A DNA stretch of 64,000 nt from Hortaea werneckii. Lineage: Eukaryota; Ascomycota; Dothideomycetes; Mycosphaerellales; Teratosphaeriaceae. Every line of letters starts with the position of its first letter. The stretch's first letter is position 1. The translations under genes were made by a program, and so were the position numbers. The notes under the pieces were generated by a model that was not told the DNA's origin, made no database searches, and saw nothing but the letters and a program-made list of their open reading frames with translations. Location: contig JBAOKB010000020.1 of assembly GCA_037044905.1 (NCBI GenBank), positions 558,001-622,000 on the forward strand. The letters are read 5' to 3'. Of this stretch, positions 1 through 10,043 are shown in pieces.

Positions 1-133
1 TGGGGCTGCCGATCTTCAACAGCTTTTTCAGGCTCTCGAGGTCATGGTTGGTAGCGGCCAGCAAGACCTCGTCGTTTGTGGTGTTGGTGTCAATGGTGAC
101 TGCTTCAGCAGCGACGGGCTGTTGCGTAGCCAT
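1..133 (-). CDS. RMT2: Arginine N-methyltransferase 2, N-terminal fragment (leaves window)
   Basis: The reading frame opens at an ATG at 133 and runs off the left edge, so only 44 codons are visible. The peptide starts MATQQPVAAEAVTID and continues into TNDEVLLAATNHDLESLKKL. The second part has the pattern that opens the ankyrin-like N-terminal region of fungal RMT2-type enzymes. These methylate the delta nitrogen of arginine, including in ribosomal protein uL12. The catalytic domain lies outside the window, so the assignment rests on this short match alone. Another ankyrin-type protein remains possible. The gene is divergent from the glutamyl-tRNA synthetase at 1059. Confidence 0.5.
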   Translation of the reverse strand, partial: MATQQPVAAEAVTIDTNTTNDEVLLAATNHDLESLKKLLKIGSP

Positions 134-1058
134 GTCTCACTGCGTCTTTCGGCCGTATTGCAGGAGTAGGGTAAGCAGAGGAAGCGAATTGCTGCAACAG
201 GCAATACCTGACTTAGTCGCTCGCAGTCTTACTCGCGTTGCAGTACAATAGTGCCTGGATAGGTAATTACTAGGAGGGGCAGTTCTTTTCTTCGCAGAAA
301 ATACGCCTCCGGCAGTCGGCCAGTCGGCTCTTAATCTCGCCGATGCGCGGGGTGATTGGAGCTGGAGGACATGTGAAGACTTCACGTTTCGCCTGTGGAG
401 GTGTCTCTTTTGTAGCAGAGAGACCCTACATTCTTATACGCTGAGCAATATTCAATTCTCGAAAAAGAGGAAGAATAGAGATGTCGAAAAGCTATCTCTA
501 GGACCTCTCTTACCTCTTAAGGCAAGAGCATCTCTATAGCATCTCTATCTCTAGGCTCTGTCGAGTCTCTCTCTTGGCTCTCTCTCGCGCCTCTCGGATA
601 CTCGGTAAGCGCCGTTAGCGTTGCCCGGTTTCTACCAGTCTCTTTCTAGTAAAAAGGGACTCAAATTCCTGAACATAGAATTATATGGGATCCTCTGTTT
701 TCTGCAACCTATGGCCGAACCTGAAAATACGGCTCTCGTTATGGTATATATCACTCAACATTCAAGATGATTTGAGGGCCGTGGCTGCTTTATTGCGGAG
801 GGTGCCCACAGGACACGATGTACGTTCTCACCAAAGTCATGCACGGCGAGATATATCCGCCGGATGTACAACATCATGCATGCCGTCAAGAGACCTTCCA
901 AGTTGGGAATTCACCTGCCGGCTGGGCCCTGGTTACTCATGCAGTGACTCGAGATCGGCTTGCATCCGCCCCTGTCTTCGACTCACAACGCCAGTAGTCT
1001 TCTCCTGCTTTCATCTCCCCAGTGACCTGTGACATTCCATTTCACAATCATCAACAGG
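134..1058. other. Divergent intergenic region with a CT-rich block
   Basis: No credible gene lies in these 925 bases; the open frames are short and lack splice support. The region must hold the promoters of the RMT2-like gene (leftwards) and the glutamyl-tRNA synthetase (rightwards). Its middle (about 491-597) is a pyrimidine-rich block described separately. Confidence 0.6.
491..597. repeat. CT-rich low-complexity block with direct repeats
   Basis: The block repeats variants of ctatctctagg, gcatctctat and tctctctc many times within about 100 bases. It is clearly different in texture from the flanks. It may be a promoter polypyrimidine tract or the eroded end of a transposable element; the sequence alone does not decide. 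Confidence 0.55.
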
Positions 1059-3217
1059 ATGTCTCTTATTCAGATCCCAGTCGGCGGGGATGTCGCAGCT
1101 GTGCTCCCTGTCTTGTTAGTAGACTATCACCTTCACCGGACCAGGCAGTCCTCCATCATCCCCAAAAGCTACGCGCCAGCTAACAAGGACTTCTCGATGC
1201 CGATTCTGACCCTGCAAGATGGCACTGGATTGAGCGGCGGAGGTGTCCTAACGCACTTGATAGCGACGCACGCTGGGTTTGAAGCACCAGCAACAGTGAG
1301 TGCGATCTGTGCCGTCCATCCATGTCTTCAACCTGACCATCACCACAGAAATGGGCAAACAGAGCGATTGAATTCTCGAGCGTCGACTTCGCTGTCTTAC
1401 GAAGCCTACTCACTGACCTCGATCGTCATCTCACGCTGCGATCATTCATACACGGGTATGTGCCGGACGCTGACGACTTCGCCATCTGGGGAGCAATACG
1501 AGGCAACAAAGCCGCACGACCAATCCTCCGAAAGTTCACTATCAATGTCGCACGTTGGTATGACCAGATTGAGAGCTCAACACCATGGCTTGAGACCTGC
1601 CTGGAGGAGTTCAACCGGCACTCATCGGACCAGAGGATGGCCGCGAGTTCTTCCGGCGCAAGCTACGAGATTGATCTTCCCAACATGAGTGGACCTGTAG
1701 TGACACGTTTCCCCCCTGAGCCTTCCGGATATCTACACATTGGTCACGCCAAAGCTGCTCTATTGAATGAGCATTTCGCCCATGCACAGCCGGATGGAAA
1801 GCTGATATGTCGGTTCGACGACACAAACCCATCGAAAGAGTCCCAAGAGTTCCAAGATTCCATTCTTTTCGATCTAGGGTTAATGGACGTAGTGCCGGAT
1901 GTGGTATCCTACTCCAGTGACTATTTTCAGGTGATGTACGAACTTGCCTTGGAACTCGTTCAGGCAGGGAAAGCGTTTGCAGATGACTCAGAGCTTGGGA
2001 AAGGCGACCACGACCGTAGGAATAGGTTACCTTCCAAGCGACGAGATCTCAGCATCGAAGAGACGTTAGGTCATTTCGCGGAGATGAAAGAAGGTACTGC
2101 AGAGGGACAGCGGTGGTGTCTCCGCGCTCGCATCGCATATGACCATCCGAATGGGACGCTGCGCGATCCGGTCATCTACAGGTGCAACTTGCAGCCTCAC
2201 CATCGCACAGGCAAGGCGTGGAAGATCTACCCTACGTACGATTTCTGCGCGCCGATTCTCGACTCGCTTGAGGGCGTTACCCTGGCACTGCGGACGAACG
2301 AGTATCGCGACCGTAACGCTCAGTATGAATGGATGCAGCAGGCGTTAGGGCTACGTGCAGTCACGATCTGGGACTTTTCGCGGATGAACTTCGTCCGCAC
2401 TGTTCTGTCCAAAAGAAAACTGGCTAGAATCGTCGCTCAAGGCCGTGTCTGGGGCTGGGACGACCCTCGTATGCCTACTATCAGAGGCATTATGCGGCGG
2501 GGCATGACTGTCACAGCTCTGCGGGACTTCATTCTCAAACAGGGCCCGAGCAGGAATATCCTGAATTTGGAATGGGGTGCGCTGTGGGCTGTCAACCGGA
2601 AGGTCATCGATCCGGTGGCGCCGAGATACACAGCAATTGACGTACAAGACGTCATTCGCTGTAGTGTGAGTGGTCTGGCTGCACAGTGTAGTGCCCAAAG
2701 ACCTCTTCATTCGAAGAATCCGGCGATGGGGACCAGATCGCTCACATATGCGGATGTCATCCTCATTGAGCAAGCTGACGCAGAGACATTCGAAGTCGAT
2801 GAGGAGATCACGCTGATGGGCTGGGGTAACGCCTTCATACGCTCCATTAAAAAGGACGAGGCTTCCAGCCGCGTCTCAGCGGTGGACGTGGAGTTGCATC
2901 TGGACGGCGATTTCAAGAAGACGAAGAAGAAAATCACCTGGCTCGCGAGCGTACCCGGCGAGGAGTCTGTCGCGCTGGATCTGTACACGTTCGATTTCCT
3001 GGTCACGAAGGACAAGCTGGAGCCGGGTGATGATTTGGAAGAGTACCTGACGCCCGTTACACAGACTGTCGTTAGAGCTATGACGGACAGAGAGATTCGC
3101 ACGGTGCAGCCCGGGACAACCGTACAGTTTGAGAGGAAGGGGTTCTTCCGCTTTGATGGGTTTGATCAAGACACCGGTGCAATGGTGTTCTTCGATGTTC
3201 CTACTGGGAAAGCGTGA
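1059..3217 (+). CDS. GUS1: Glutamyl-tRNA synthetase, cytosolic type
   Basis: Two exons, 1059-1295 and 1349-3217, joined in phase 0 across a 53-bp intron (GTGAGT...CTGAC...CAG), give 701 residues. The enzyme charges tRNA-Glu with glutamate in the cytosol. Residues 1 to about 165 form the GST-like N-terminal domain used by eukaryotic GluRS to join synthetase complexes. The class I signature RFPPEPSGYLHIGHAKAALL lies around residues 198-217; the S in PPEPSG separates GluRS from GlnRS, which has PPEPNG. The KMSKS-equivalent LSKRK is at 432-436, and the C-terminal anticodon-binding beta barrels follow to the stop. The start is the first ATG in frame. Several usually conserved stretches (for example after YADD, around residue 285) differ from the family norm, so a second, divergent copy cannot be excluded. 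Confidence 0.9.
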
Positions 3218-3782
3218 TGTGAAGTGTATAGCATAAATACTGAGTCTAGGGAGTTTCGCGTACTGCAACCGAACAAGCGCCGTGCTGTGGCTTCTTGAAA
3301 GGCAGAAGGTATGTACGATGTACCTATATAGGTGGTACCTAGGTATGCACGCTTCGAACGGAATCCGAAGATCACGAATACCTACCTAGGTAGTTATGAT
3401 TGGTGTCGGAATTAACGCAGCGGAAAGCATCGCGTAGGGCTGAAACGACTTCGTTCGGCTCGGTTGCTTCCAGTGCCGAACGTTAGGAGGTAGATGTGGC
3501 GTCACTGCTTGGTTTTATACGCGAGCGCGCGGCGGGAGGAGCAATCGCCTGTTGGTAGAGTAATCTCGGAAAACTTGTATGGCCAGTTTACTTCTACATC
3601 TTCCTCGCCCATGAACAGAATTGTATTGGTAATCTCTATGATGTCTTACTAGGACTATGTCTCACTGGCAATCACAGTGCTCTTAACTTAAAAAGTTACC
3701 TTATCAGATCAGGAACACAACAGGCGCTGCAATCATCCTCTTAAGCTCGCAGCTTCACGCCGACAGTGCATAACCGTACAGA
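3218..3782. other. Intergenic region, tandem gene pair
   Basis: Holds the 3' flank of the glutamyl-tRNA synthetase gene and the promoter of the sterol acyltransferase gene. No ORF is supported. The only structured element is the pair of ACCTAGGT palindromes at 3336-3393. Confidence 0.6.
3336..3393. repeat. Paired AvrII-type palindromes
   Basis: TACCTAGGTA at 3336-3345 and CTACCTAGGTAG at 3382-3393 are perfect palindromes sharing the core ACCTAGGT. The imperfect palindrome tacctatataggtg lies just upstream at 3321. A third copy with the same core occurs at 54006-54019, also between genes. The sequence suggests a recurrent intergenic element or protein-binding site; its function is unknown. 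Confidence 0.5.
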
Positions 3783-5927
3783 ATGACCGAAGGCCAATTG
3801 CGGCCACCGTTGGCTTCGCATGATACCTTTGAACACAAGAGCCTCTCGGGCAAGCTGAGCCAGGATGGCCTGGCAGCACTCTCCGCAGACCAATCTGCTG
3901 CCAGCAATGGTACGGCACTTCGCCCAGCAAAGACGACAGAAAGTAGAGACTTTGGCACGCGGTCCGAGCCCGCAGTTCAGGGGGAGAAGGATGACGGGTC
4001 AGACGATACGATAGAAGATTACGATGATATGGAACTCGATCCGGACACCATGGTTGCGAACAGCAGGAAAAGTTTAGAGGAGATCTACCGACCCGCGACG
4101 GGCAACTCGGAGAGGGAGAAGCAGGGCGATACGCCAAATGTGGCATCGCCACCTACTTCCCCTTCGAAGCATAGGAAGAGGAATAGCATCCAGATAAGGC
4201 TGGAACGGACCGATAGAAAAGGTCGCTACATCCTCACGGCAGACGACCCGGAGATCAAGGACATCTTACGCAAGGGAATAGAAAGAGAAGAGGTGGAAGC
4301 TGGAAACAAGAAGCCACCGAGAATGCGCATCCGTGACTTGGTCTTCACCCGTCAATTCACCACATTCGATCGGCAGAATCCGACCAGCTCAGAGAGTCCG
4401 TTCTTCGGCTTCTTCACCCTATTCTGGATCGCCATGGTCTTGATGTTCGTGCGGGTGAGCATGTCAAATTATCGCGAATACGGAAGTATCCTGGGCAGCA
4501 ACCAGATCATGAAGATGATGTTCTCGCACGACGTCTTTGTCTTGGGGATCACCGACGGGGTCATGTGCGGCTCCGCCATCTTAGAAGGCTACCTGCTCCA
4601 GAATTTGGTCCAGAAAGGCTACATCAACTGGGCAAAGGGTGGCTGGATTATCCAAAATGTCTGGCAGACTCTGTATCTCGGCGCGGTCGTAGGATGGGCA
4701 TATTTCCGGGAATGGCCATGGACCCATACCATCTTTGCTGTGCTGCATGGTTTGGTCTTTCTGATGAAGCAGCATAGTTATGGATTTTACAACGGATATC
4801 TCTCCGGCGTCTACCGTCGCCGTCGGCTGCTTGAAAGGCGGCTGAAGAACCTTCAGGCCATGGAACCCGTCCATTCTGCGCACACCAGCCCTCGGAATTC
4901 TCAACAAATTGACGCGGCATCTTCAGGCGTTGATTTTGCTAAACTCCCGCACCACAGTCCTCGTACTGGCTCCTTCGCCGACGCAGCCCCTAAACGCCGC
5001 CCTTCAATGGGCCACCGCACTTCTACCAACCTCACCGTCGAACAGTCCGACGTCGCCTCCGTCGCGCAAGCCATCGAGTCCGGCCGATCAATCGACCTTG
5101 GCCAAATGAAGACATTCGAGTCCGTCATCCACGATGAAATCTCCGATCTGACCCAGGAACTTCATGGCAAAGCGGGAACAAATAATCCTTCCAAGGCGTA
5201 CCCAAACAATCTGACTCTGGGCAACATAGCCGAGTTCGTCTGTCTCCCCACACTAGTCTACGAGCTCGATTACCCCCGCCAGGAGAGCATCAACTGGTTC
5301 TACGTGCTAGAAAAGACCACGGCGACCTTCGGCGTACTCTGCATCATGATGGTCGTCAGCCAAGCCTTCATCTACCCGCCCGTGGCCAAAACGGTCGCGA
5401 TGAAAGAAGCCGGGATGCCGATCGAGGAGCGCTGGCGCGAGTTCCCCTTCATCGTCAGCGACATGCTGTTCCCGCTGCTGATCGAGCAGCTCCTGACCTG
5501 GTACCTCATCTGGGAATGCATCCTCAACGTCCTGGCCGAAGTCACGCGCTTCGCCGACCGCGGCTTCTACGGCGACTGGTGGAACTCTGTTACCTGGGAC
5601 CAGTACGCGCGCGACTGGAACCGCCCCGTGCATAACTTCCTCCTCCGCCACGTCTACCATAGCAGTATCAGTACCTTCCACCTTAGCCGGAACGCGGCGA
5701 CGTTCGTGACGTTCTTGCTCAGTGCGTTGGTGCATGAGATGTGTATGGCAATCATGTTCAAGAAGGTGAGGGGTTACCTGTTCTGGATGCAGTTGCTGCA
5801 GATGCCGCTCGTGATGGTGAGCAGGAGCAAGCTGCTAAAGGGCCGAGTGGTGCTGGGAAATGTCATCTTTTGGATGGGCTTGTTCGTCGGGCCTAGCTTT
5901 TTGACTAGCTTGTATTTAGTTATATAA
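3783..5927 (+). CDS. ARE2: Sterol O-acyltransferase (ARE1/ARE2-like MBOAT)
   Basis: A single exon encodes 714 residues. The enzyme esterifies ergosterol with fatty acyl-CoA in the endoplasmic reticulum for storage in lipid droplets. Residues 1 to about 190 are hydrophilic, rich in Ser, Asp and Glu. Several membrane segments follow, in two blocks separated by a Ser-rich loop (about 350-455). The ACAT signature FYGDWWN is at 595-601 and the MBOAT catalytic His at 651 (SALVHEM). Length and order match fungal ARE proteins. The start is the only ATG ahead of the conserved region. Fungi usually have one or two ARE genes; which of the yeast pair this matches cannot be told. Confidence 0.92.
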   Translation: MTEGQLRPPLASHDTFEHKSLSGKLSQDGLAALSADQSAASNGTALRPAKTTESRDFGTRSEPAVQGEKDDGSDDTIEDYDDMELDPDTMVANSRKSLEEIYRPATGNSEREKQGDTPNVASPPTSPSKHRKRNSIQIRLERTDRKGRYILTADDPEIKDILRKGIEREEVEAGNKKPPRMRIRDLVFTRQFTTFDRQNPTSSESPFFGFFTLFWIAMVLMFVRVSMSNYREYGSILGSNQIMKMMFSHDVFVLGITDGVMCGSAILEGYLLQNLVQKGYINWAKGGWIIQNVWQTLYLGAVVGWAYFREWPWTHTIFAVLHGLVFLMKQHSYGFYNGYLSGVYRRRRLLERRLKNLQAMEPVHSAHTSPRNSQQIDAASSGVDFAKLPHHSPRTGSFADAAPKRRPSMGHRTSTNLTVEQSDVASVAQAIESGRSIDLGQMKTFESVIHDEISDLTQELHGKAGTNNPSKAYPNNLTLGNIAEFVCLPTLVYELDYPRQESINWFYVLEKTTATFGVLCIMMVVSQAFIYPPVAKTVAMKEAGMPIEERWREFPFIVSDMLFPLLIEQLLTWYLIWECILNVLAEVTRFADRGFYGDWWNSVTWDQYARDWNRPVHNFLLRHVYHSSISTFHLSRNAATFVTFLLSALVHEMCMAIMFKKVRGYLFWMQLLQMPLVMVSRSKLLKGRVVLGNVIFWMGLFVGPSFLTSLYLVI

Positions 5928-6646
5928 ATAATACAGTTGGAATAGAGGTGTATCTGCGTGGCAGTAGATTCGAGTCGACCATTGCTAGTTAGACATACTA
6001 TGCTGAGGAATCAGTGGCATGATTATAAGGAGGTATGCGCCAGCAAGTTGGCTTTCTCGAGAGGCGCTTCTTTACCTGTCTCTGTGCCTTCGTTCTACTC
6101 TGCAAAATGCAAAGAATGACTTCCTTATCCTCAATGTGCTAGTGATAGCCGTAAGTATTGCCAGGTCTATGATCCGGGCCCCAATCGGAGTCCTATACGC
6201 CGAAGGAGATGCTTCATGGGAACGACACTGAAACCTACGTCACTCAACTCGAGAAGTGGGAGGATACTGGCTGTTGATCTGAGTACCCATTGGCATGTTT
6301 TGTTTTACGGCTAGGGGAACTTCCAATTGGTCTGTGGCGACAGGTAGATCTTTGGAAGCGATTGCGTGGGCAAGCCGCGCAAGCACGCGCTCGCATCCAC
6401 ATTCACGGTGTTCGTTACTGGTTGGGACAATTGAAGACATTCGGAACAAAGTTTCATGAGGACGTAGCTTAAGAAAGGCATGCGTGTATTCGCATCTAGC
6501 CCATACTAAACACACTCAGGCCTACCAAAGACGCCATGATGATCTGATGCTAATTGATCTTGCTTAGATATCCCCTTCTCCCAGCCACGCTCGTCTCATG
6601 AATCATGAAGCACAAAGCGAATCCGTTTCCAGACCGTGAGGACTTC
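5928..6646. other. Convergent intergenic region
   Basis: Lies between the 3' ends of the sterol acyltransferase (+) and RPL10 (-). I see no gene, repeat or RNA in it. It should hold both 3' UTRs and terminators. Confidence 0.6.
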
Positions 6647-7580
6647 TTATGCCTCGGTCTCGGTCTTGAAAGCCTCCGGGAAGCGCCTCATGTTGTACTC
6701 GAGCGGGCCCTTGTTCCTCAAGAACTGCACGTAAGCGCCGTCGATCCTGACGTGACCGGCCTTGCGCTTCTCAATGTACTCCTCGCGACGGAGAGGGGTG
6801 AAGCCCCAGTTCTTGGAGACGATGATTTTCTGACGGCCAGGGAACTTGTACTGGCTGCGGCGGAGAGCCTCGATGGCGTTGGCACGGTCTGAAAGAGTCT
6901 GTCAGTAACAACTCGCGCAGATAGAGATATAATGAGTGCAACTTACTGGAGTCACGAGTGCGGACAGACAGGAGAATCTGGCCGATGTTGACACGGGCAA
7001 CGCTGTCGTACGGCTTACCGAAAGCACCACGCATACCGGTCTGCAGTCTATCGGCACCAGCGCAAGACAACATCTTGTTGATACGGACGACGTGGTATGG
7101 GTGGGCACGGACACGAAGGTGGAAACCTTCCTTACCGGCGGTCTTGACGAGGTACCTTGATCATGTGTCAGTCCGTCGCCTTAGCTTCGCGGCCGGAGCT
7201 ATTCCTTCGCAGTTGAAACATACTTGTTGGCCGTGATACGGGCAGCTTCGAGACCCTCAGAGGTCAGCTGCTCCAACTCGTTGGAGACCAAGTGGATGCA
7301 TAGCGGGAACTCGTCGACGTTCGCGCGCTTGCGGCCAAGGTCGAAGATACGGATCTTGGGGTCCGGCACACCACGGTTAAACCGCGACTTCGGGTACGGC
7401 TATATCAAAAAGCTCGTCAGTCGTCTGCTCTTTCTGAGTCCTCGTCTTACCACCCCGTGCGCATTTTGTCTCTTTTTCGATGCTCTTTTCGCCATCTCTT
7501 TCCATCGCCATATCTCGGTCTCGGTGGTGGCGTACCTTGTTCTTGCAGTAACGGTAGCATCTCGCCGGGCGACGTGCCAT
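6647..7580 (-). CDS. RPL10: 60S ribosomal protein L10 (uL16)
   Basis: Four exons on the minus strand: 7580-7536, 7399-7224, 7155-6947 and 6888-6647. They encode 223 residues, close to the yeast protein (221). The first exon carries only MARRPARCYRYCKNK. The second resumes with PYPKSRFNRGVPDPKIRIFD, and the third contains the loop MLSCAGADRLQTGMRGAFGKP that faces the peptidyl-transferase centre. The last ends RNKGPLEYNMRRFPEAFKTE plus TEA and the stop. uL16 is loaded late in 60S maturation and completes the tRNA path. Introns are 136, 68 and 58 bp, phased so that all joins restore conserved residues. The promoter carries a CACGTG box. Confidence 0.96.
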
Positions 7581-8004
7581 TTTGACGGTGTGCTGTAGGT
7601 TAGTGGTGGTGATGAAAGAGAACAAGTCTCGATGTGACGTCCGACTTTGAGGTGGCTCAAGTTGGATTTCAAAGCACCCGCAGATGCCAAGACTTTGCGG
7701 GCAAATTGAGTAAGCCGTGTGGGTCACGTGCACATAATTCAAGCGCAATATCTGAGCGCAAAGCAAGGCAACGGCGTCTTTCACATGGGATTATCGTATT
7801 ATTTGAAATCAAAAGTTCAGAAAGTATAATAAGATGTGCAGATGCTACGATGGGTATCTAATGGGTATATATCATACGGCCAGAGGCAGTGGCACTAAAA
7901 TATTCCACCAGAGTGCGTCATTTATCACTCCGGGGAACAAATATAGGGCGCCGTATGTCCTCGTGAATGGCCCGTCGTGCATTCAATTGTCGTGCTACAC
8001 ATTC
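7581..8004. other. RPL10 promoter / RPL30 3' flank
   Basis: This stretch between two tandem minus-strand ribosomal protein genes holds the RPL10 promoter and 5' UTR and the RPL30 terminator. Besides the CACGTG box, the 10-mer cggacgtcac (minus strand, 7643-7634) lies just upstream of the start and has a near-identical counterpart in the RPL30 leader. Confidence 0.55.
7735..7740. promoter_or_regulatory. CACGTG E-box upstream of RPL10
   Basis: The palindrome lies 155-160 bp upstream of the RPL10 ATG. A second copy sits at nearly the same distance from RPL30. Cbf1-type bHLH factors bind CACGTG and help drive ribosomal protein genes in some ascomycete yeasts; use here is an inference from the matching positions. 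Confidence 0.4.
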
Positions 8005-8640
8005 TTACTGGGCGGCGCTGGAGCTCAGGATGTCGGAGTCACCGGCGTCCAGGATAGCCATGGTAGAGCAGCGGAAGAGCTTACCGCAGGCAGTGCCGAG
8101 CTCAATCTGTTGCAGGTAGTGTCAGCCAGTAATTCCCTCCACAGCTCGCCGAATTGATGCGCGAAGCTGCTTCTCAGGGCTCTAGAAGAGCAAAGAGGCC
8201 TTCCAGAGCCATGAAAATAGCTCCTTCGCCAGGCATATGTTTATGATGTGGCCATGCACTTTTTTTCAGATATGGGGAGGTATGCTTACGTTGTTGCCGG
8301 AGAAGTGGTGGACGGAGCACTTGGCCAACATGCTGTAGTCTGCGATAGAAGTTAGCAATTGAACTACGATTCCTTCGTTGACACTAAAGAGTGGAACGTA
8401 CACTCGAGCTCAGACTTCCTCAGCGGCGGGGTGTTGCCGGCGATGATGATGAGCTTGGCCTTGCCAGCACGGAGAGTCTTGAGGGTAGACTTGTAACCCA
8501 GAGTGACCTTGCCGGACTGCGCTCTTCGTCAGTTCCCAATCTCTTCTGGACGAGGAGCACACTTCCTATCGTACCTTGATCGTCAGCGCCAACTTGGCGT
8601 TGATGCTGTCCGAAGTCTTGCTGCTCTTCTTTGGCGCCAT
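8005..8640 (-). CDS. RPL30: 60S ribosomal protein L30 (eL30)
   Basis: Four exons on the minus strand: 8640-8575, 8516-8402, 8339-8290 and 8106-8005, encoding 110 residues (family usual about 105-115). The protein begins MAPKKSSKTSDSINAKLALT. It contains SGKVTLGYKSTLKTLRAGKA and IIIAGNTPPLRKSELEYYSM, and ends GDSDILSSSAAQ. It belongs to the eL30/eL8 RNA-binding fold of the large subunit. Introns are 58, 62 and 183 bp, all GT..AG, and every join restores the conserved frame. The last intron is the longest of any ribosomal protein intron here; I found no clear snoRNA boxes in it. It shares a divergent promoter with the NUDIX gene. Confidence 0.96.
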
Positions 8641-9012
8641 TATGTATGCTCGCGGTGATGTCCGGTCTTTGCTAGGCGCGGTGCTGAACTGGCTGATGGG
8701 TTAAGCTGGAGAACAGTGCCAAAATTTCGAAATCGAAATTCGAGATGCAGAGTGGAGACGCTTGGGCCAAGTATCTGAGGCACGTGCCGGAGCGCCCCCG
8801 CCACCAGCAGCAACTGATGGCAGTTGGTTGAGGTGAACTTCGTGTACACAACCTCACACGCCTGACTTGGTCCCAAACGACATATTGCCCTTAACATCTT
8901 TGACATTTGTAGCGCGACATCACATTAAGACCTCGGCAGAACATCTTGCACGTCTAAGTGCAGCTTTTGCACATCTCAGGCTTGAATTGGCTCGTTGAGC
9001 TAAGTAGCAAAG
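8641..9012. promoter_or_regulatory. Divergent promoter RPL30 / NUDIX hydrolase
   Basis: These 372 bp separate the two start codons. They contain a CACGTG box (8781-8786) and, near the RPL30 start, the leader 10-mer cggacatcac on the minus strand. No ORF in it is credible. Confidence 0.5.
8781..8786. promoter_or_regulatory. CACGTG E-box upstream of RPL30
   Basis: Lies 141-146 bp upstream of the RPL30 ATG, mirroring the box 155-160 bp upstream of RPL10. The shared placement suggests a common regulator; binding by a Cbf1-like factor is inferred, not shown. Confidence 0.4.
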
Positions 9013-10031
9013 ATGAGCGGCCACACAAGTACATATCTCGATCTCGTTCGAGACACCGACAAGTGCGTTTAAAAAGTGCACCGGCGCTAGTACGGTAGGT
9101 ACTGACAATGATTTCATTATTCAGCTTTCCCTTAGATCCTGCAGCAAAGGACTCGTACTATGAGCTTTACCTCCCGTACGATGATACACCTCATGGCTAT
9201 CTTCTCGAGGCAACGGTGAACAAGATGCCATGGACGAATCGCTTTACTGTCCAGCATGAGCGCCCTCGCCGCGTGACCGTACACGACACTTCAGATGGCA
9301 AGGATACTTCGAACGCAGTCAACGAAGCCTTTGCAGAAGTCATCAACGAATGTGTAGATCGGAAGCTATTCCATCTCCTCGACGGCAAGCATAGCGAACC
9401 TTTCGCCATCCTCGGGGCAAACTACCCTGCCTATGTGGAGCGATTCGCGGCTGCTCTTTTTGGCACAATGCAGTGTGGCGCTAGTATGGTGTGCTATACC
9501 AATACACCTGAGGGCATGAAGCTATGGATCCCACGTCGGGCTGCACACCTCTACACTGGCGCCAACATGCTCGACACGACTGTTGCTGGGGGCGTCAAGG
9601 CCGGAGCAGCGCCCCTGGAGACATTAATACGTGAAGCTGATGAAGAAGCCTCGCTACCTGAGGACCTCGTTCGTCGTCTCGTTCGGGCCAGAGGTGTACT
9701 GACATGCATGCAAACGACGGGTCCCGAGTTCAAAGGGGAGAAGGGTCTGGTCCTGCCTGACGTCAATTACGTATACGACATGGAGCTGCCAGAAGGGGTT
9801 GCGCCGAAACCGCATGATGAGGAGGTGAAGGATTACTACTGCATGAGCGTACCAGACGTGCAGGCTGCACTGCTCAACAGGGAGTTCAAAGAGGGTCCAG
9901 CTCTGGTCGTCATTGACTTTCTGATGAGACACAACATTATTACCCCTGAAACGGAGCCAGACTACGTTGATATTAGCATGCATCTACACCGGCGGCTCCC
10001 GTTCCGGATCGCGCCTAGTAAAGGTCGATAG
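9013..10031 (+). CDS. NUDIX hydrolase with DUF4743 (YJR142W/TPK-related)
   Basis: Two exons, 9013-9062 and 9125-10031, joined across a 62-bp intron (GTGCGT...CTGAC...CAG), give 318 residues. The short first exon encodes MSGHTSTYLDLVRDTD, and the join makes DTDNFPLDPAAKDSYYELYL. Residues up to about 130 form the DUF4743 region; the NUDIX box spans about 172-198 (GGVKAGAAPLETLIREADEE). The usual GE of the box is GA here, but RE..EE, which binds the metal, is kept. Relatives in plants and yeast hydrolyse damaged thiamine diphosphates (oxo- and oxy-thiamine diphosphate), so a role in thiamine damage repair is likely. Its stop lies only 12 bp from the stop of the convergent hexosaminidase gene. 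Confidence 0.88.
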
Positions 10032-10043
10032 GCGACGCACGCA

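Noticed and set aside
1029..1688. 219-residue frame overlapping the 5' part of the glutamyl-tRNA synthetase gene
   Set aside because: Only its first part is real coding sequence; past 1295 it reads through the 53-bp intron and then out of frame with exon 2.
8107..8289. snoRNA in the 183-bp intron of RPL30
   Set aside because: Several CTGA words (D-box-like) are present but no RTGATGA C box on the coding strand and no terminal stem.
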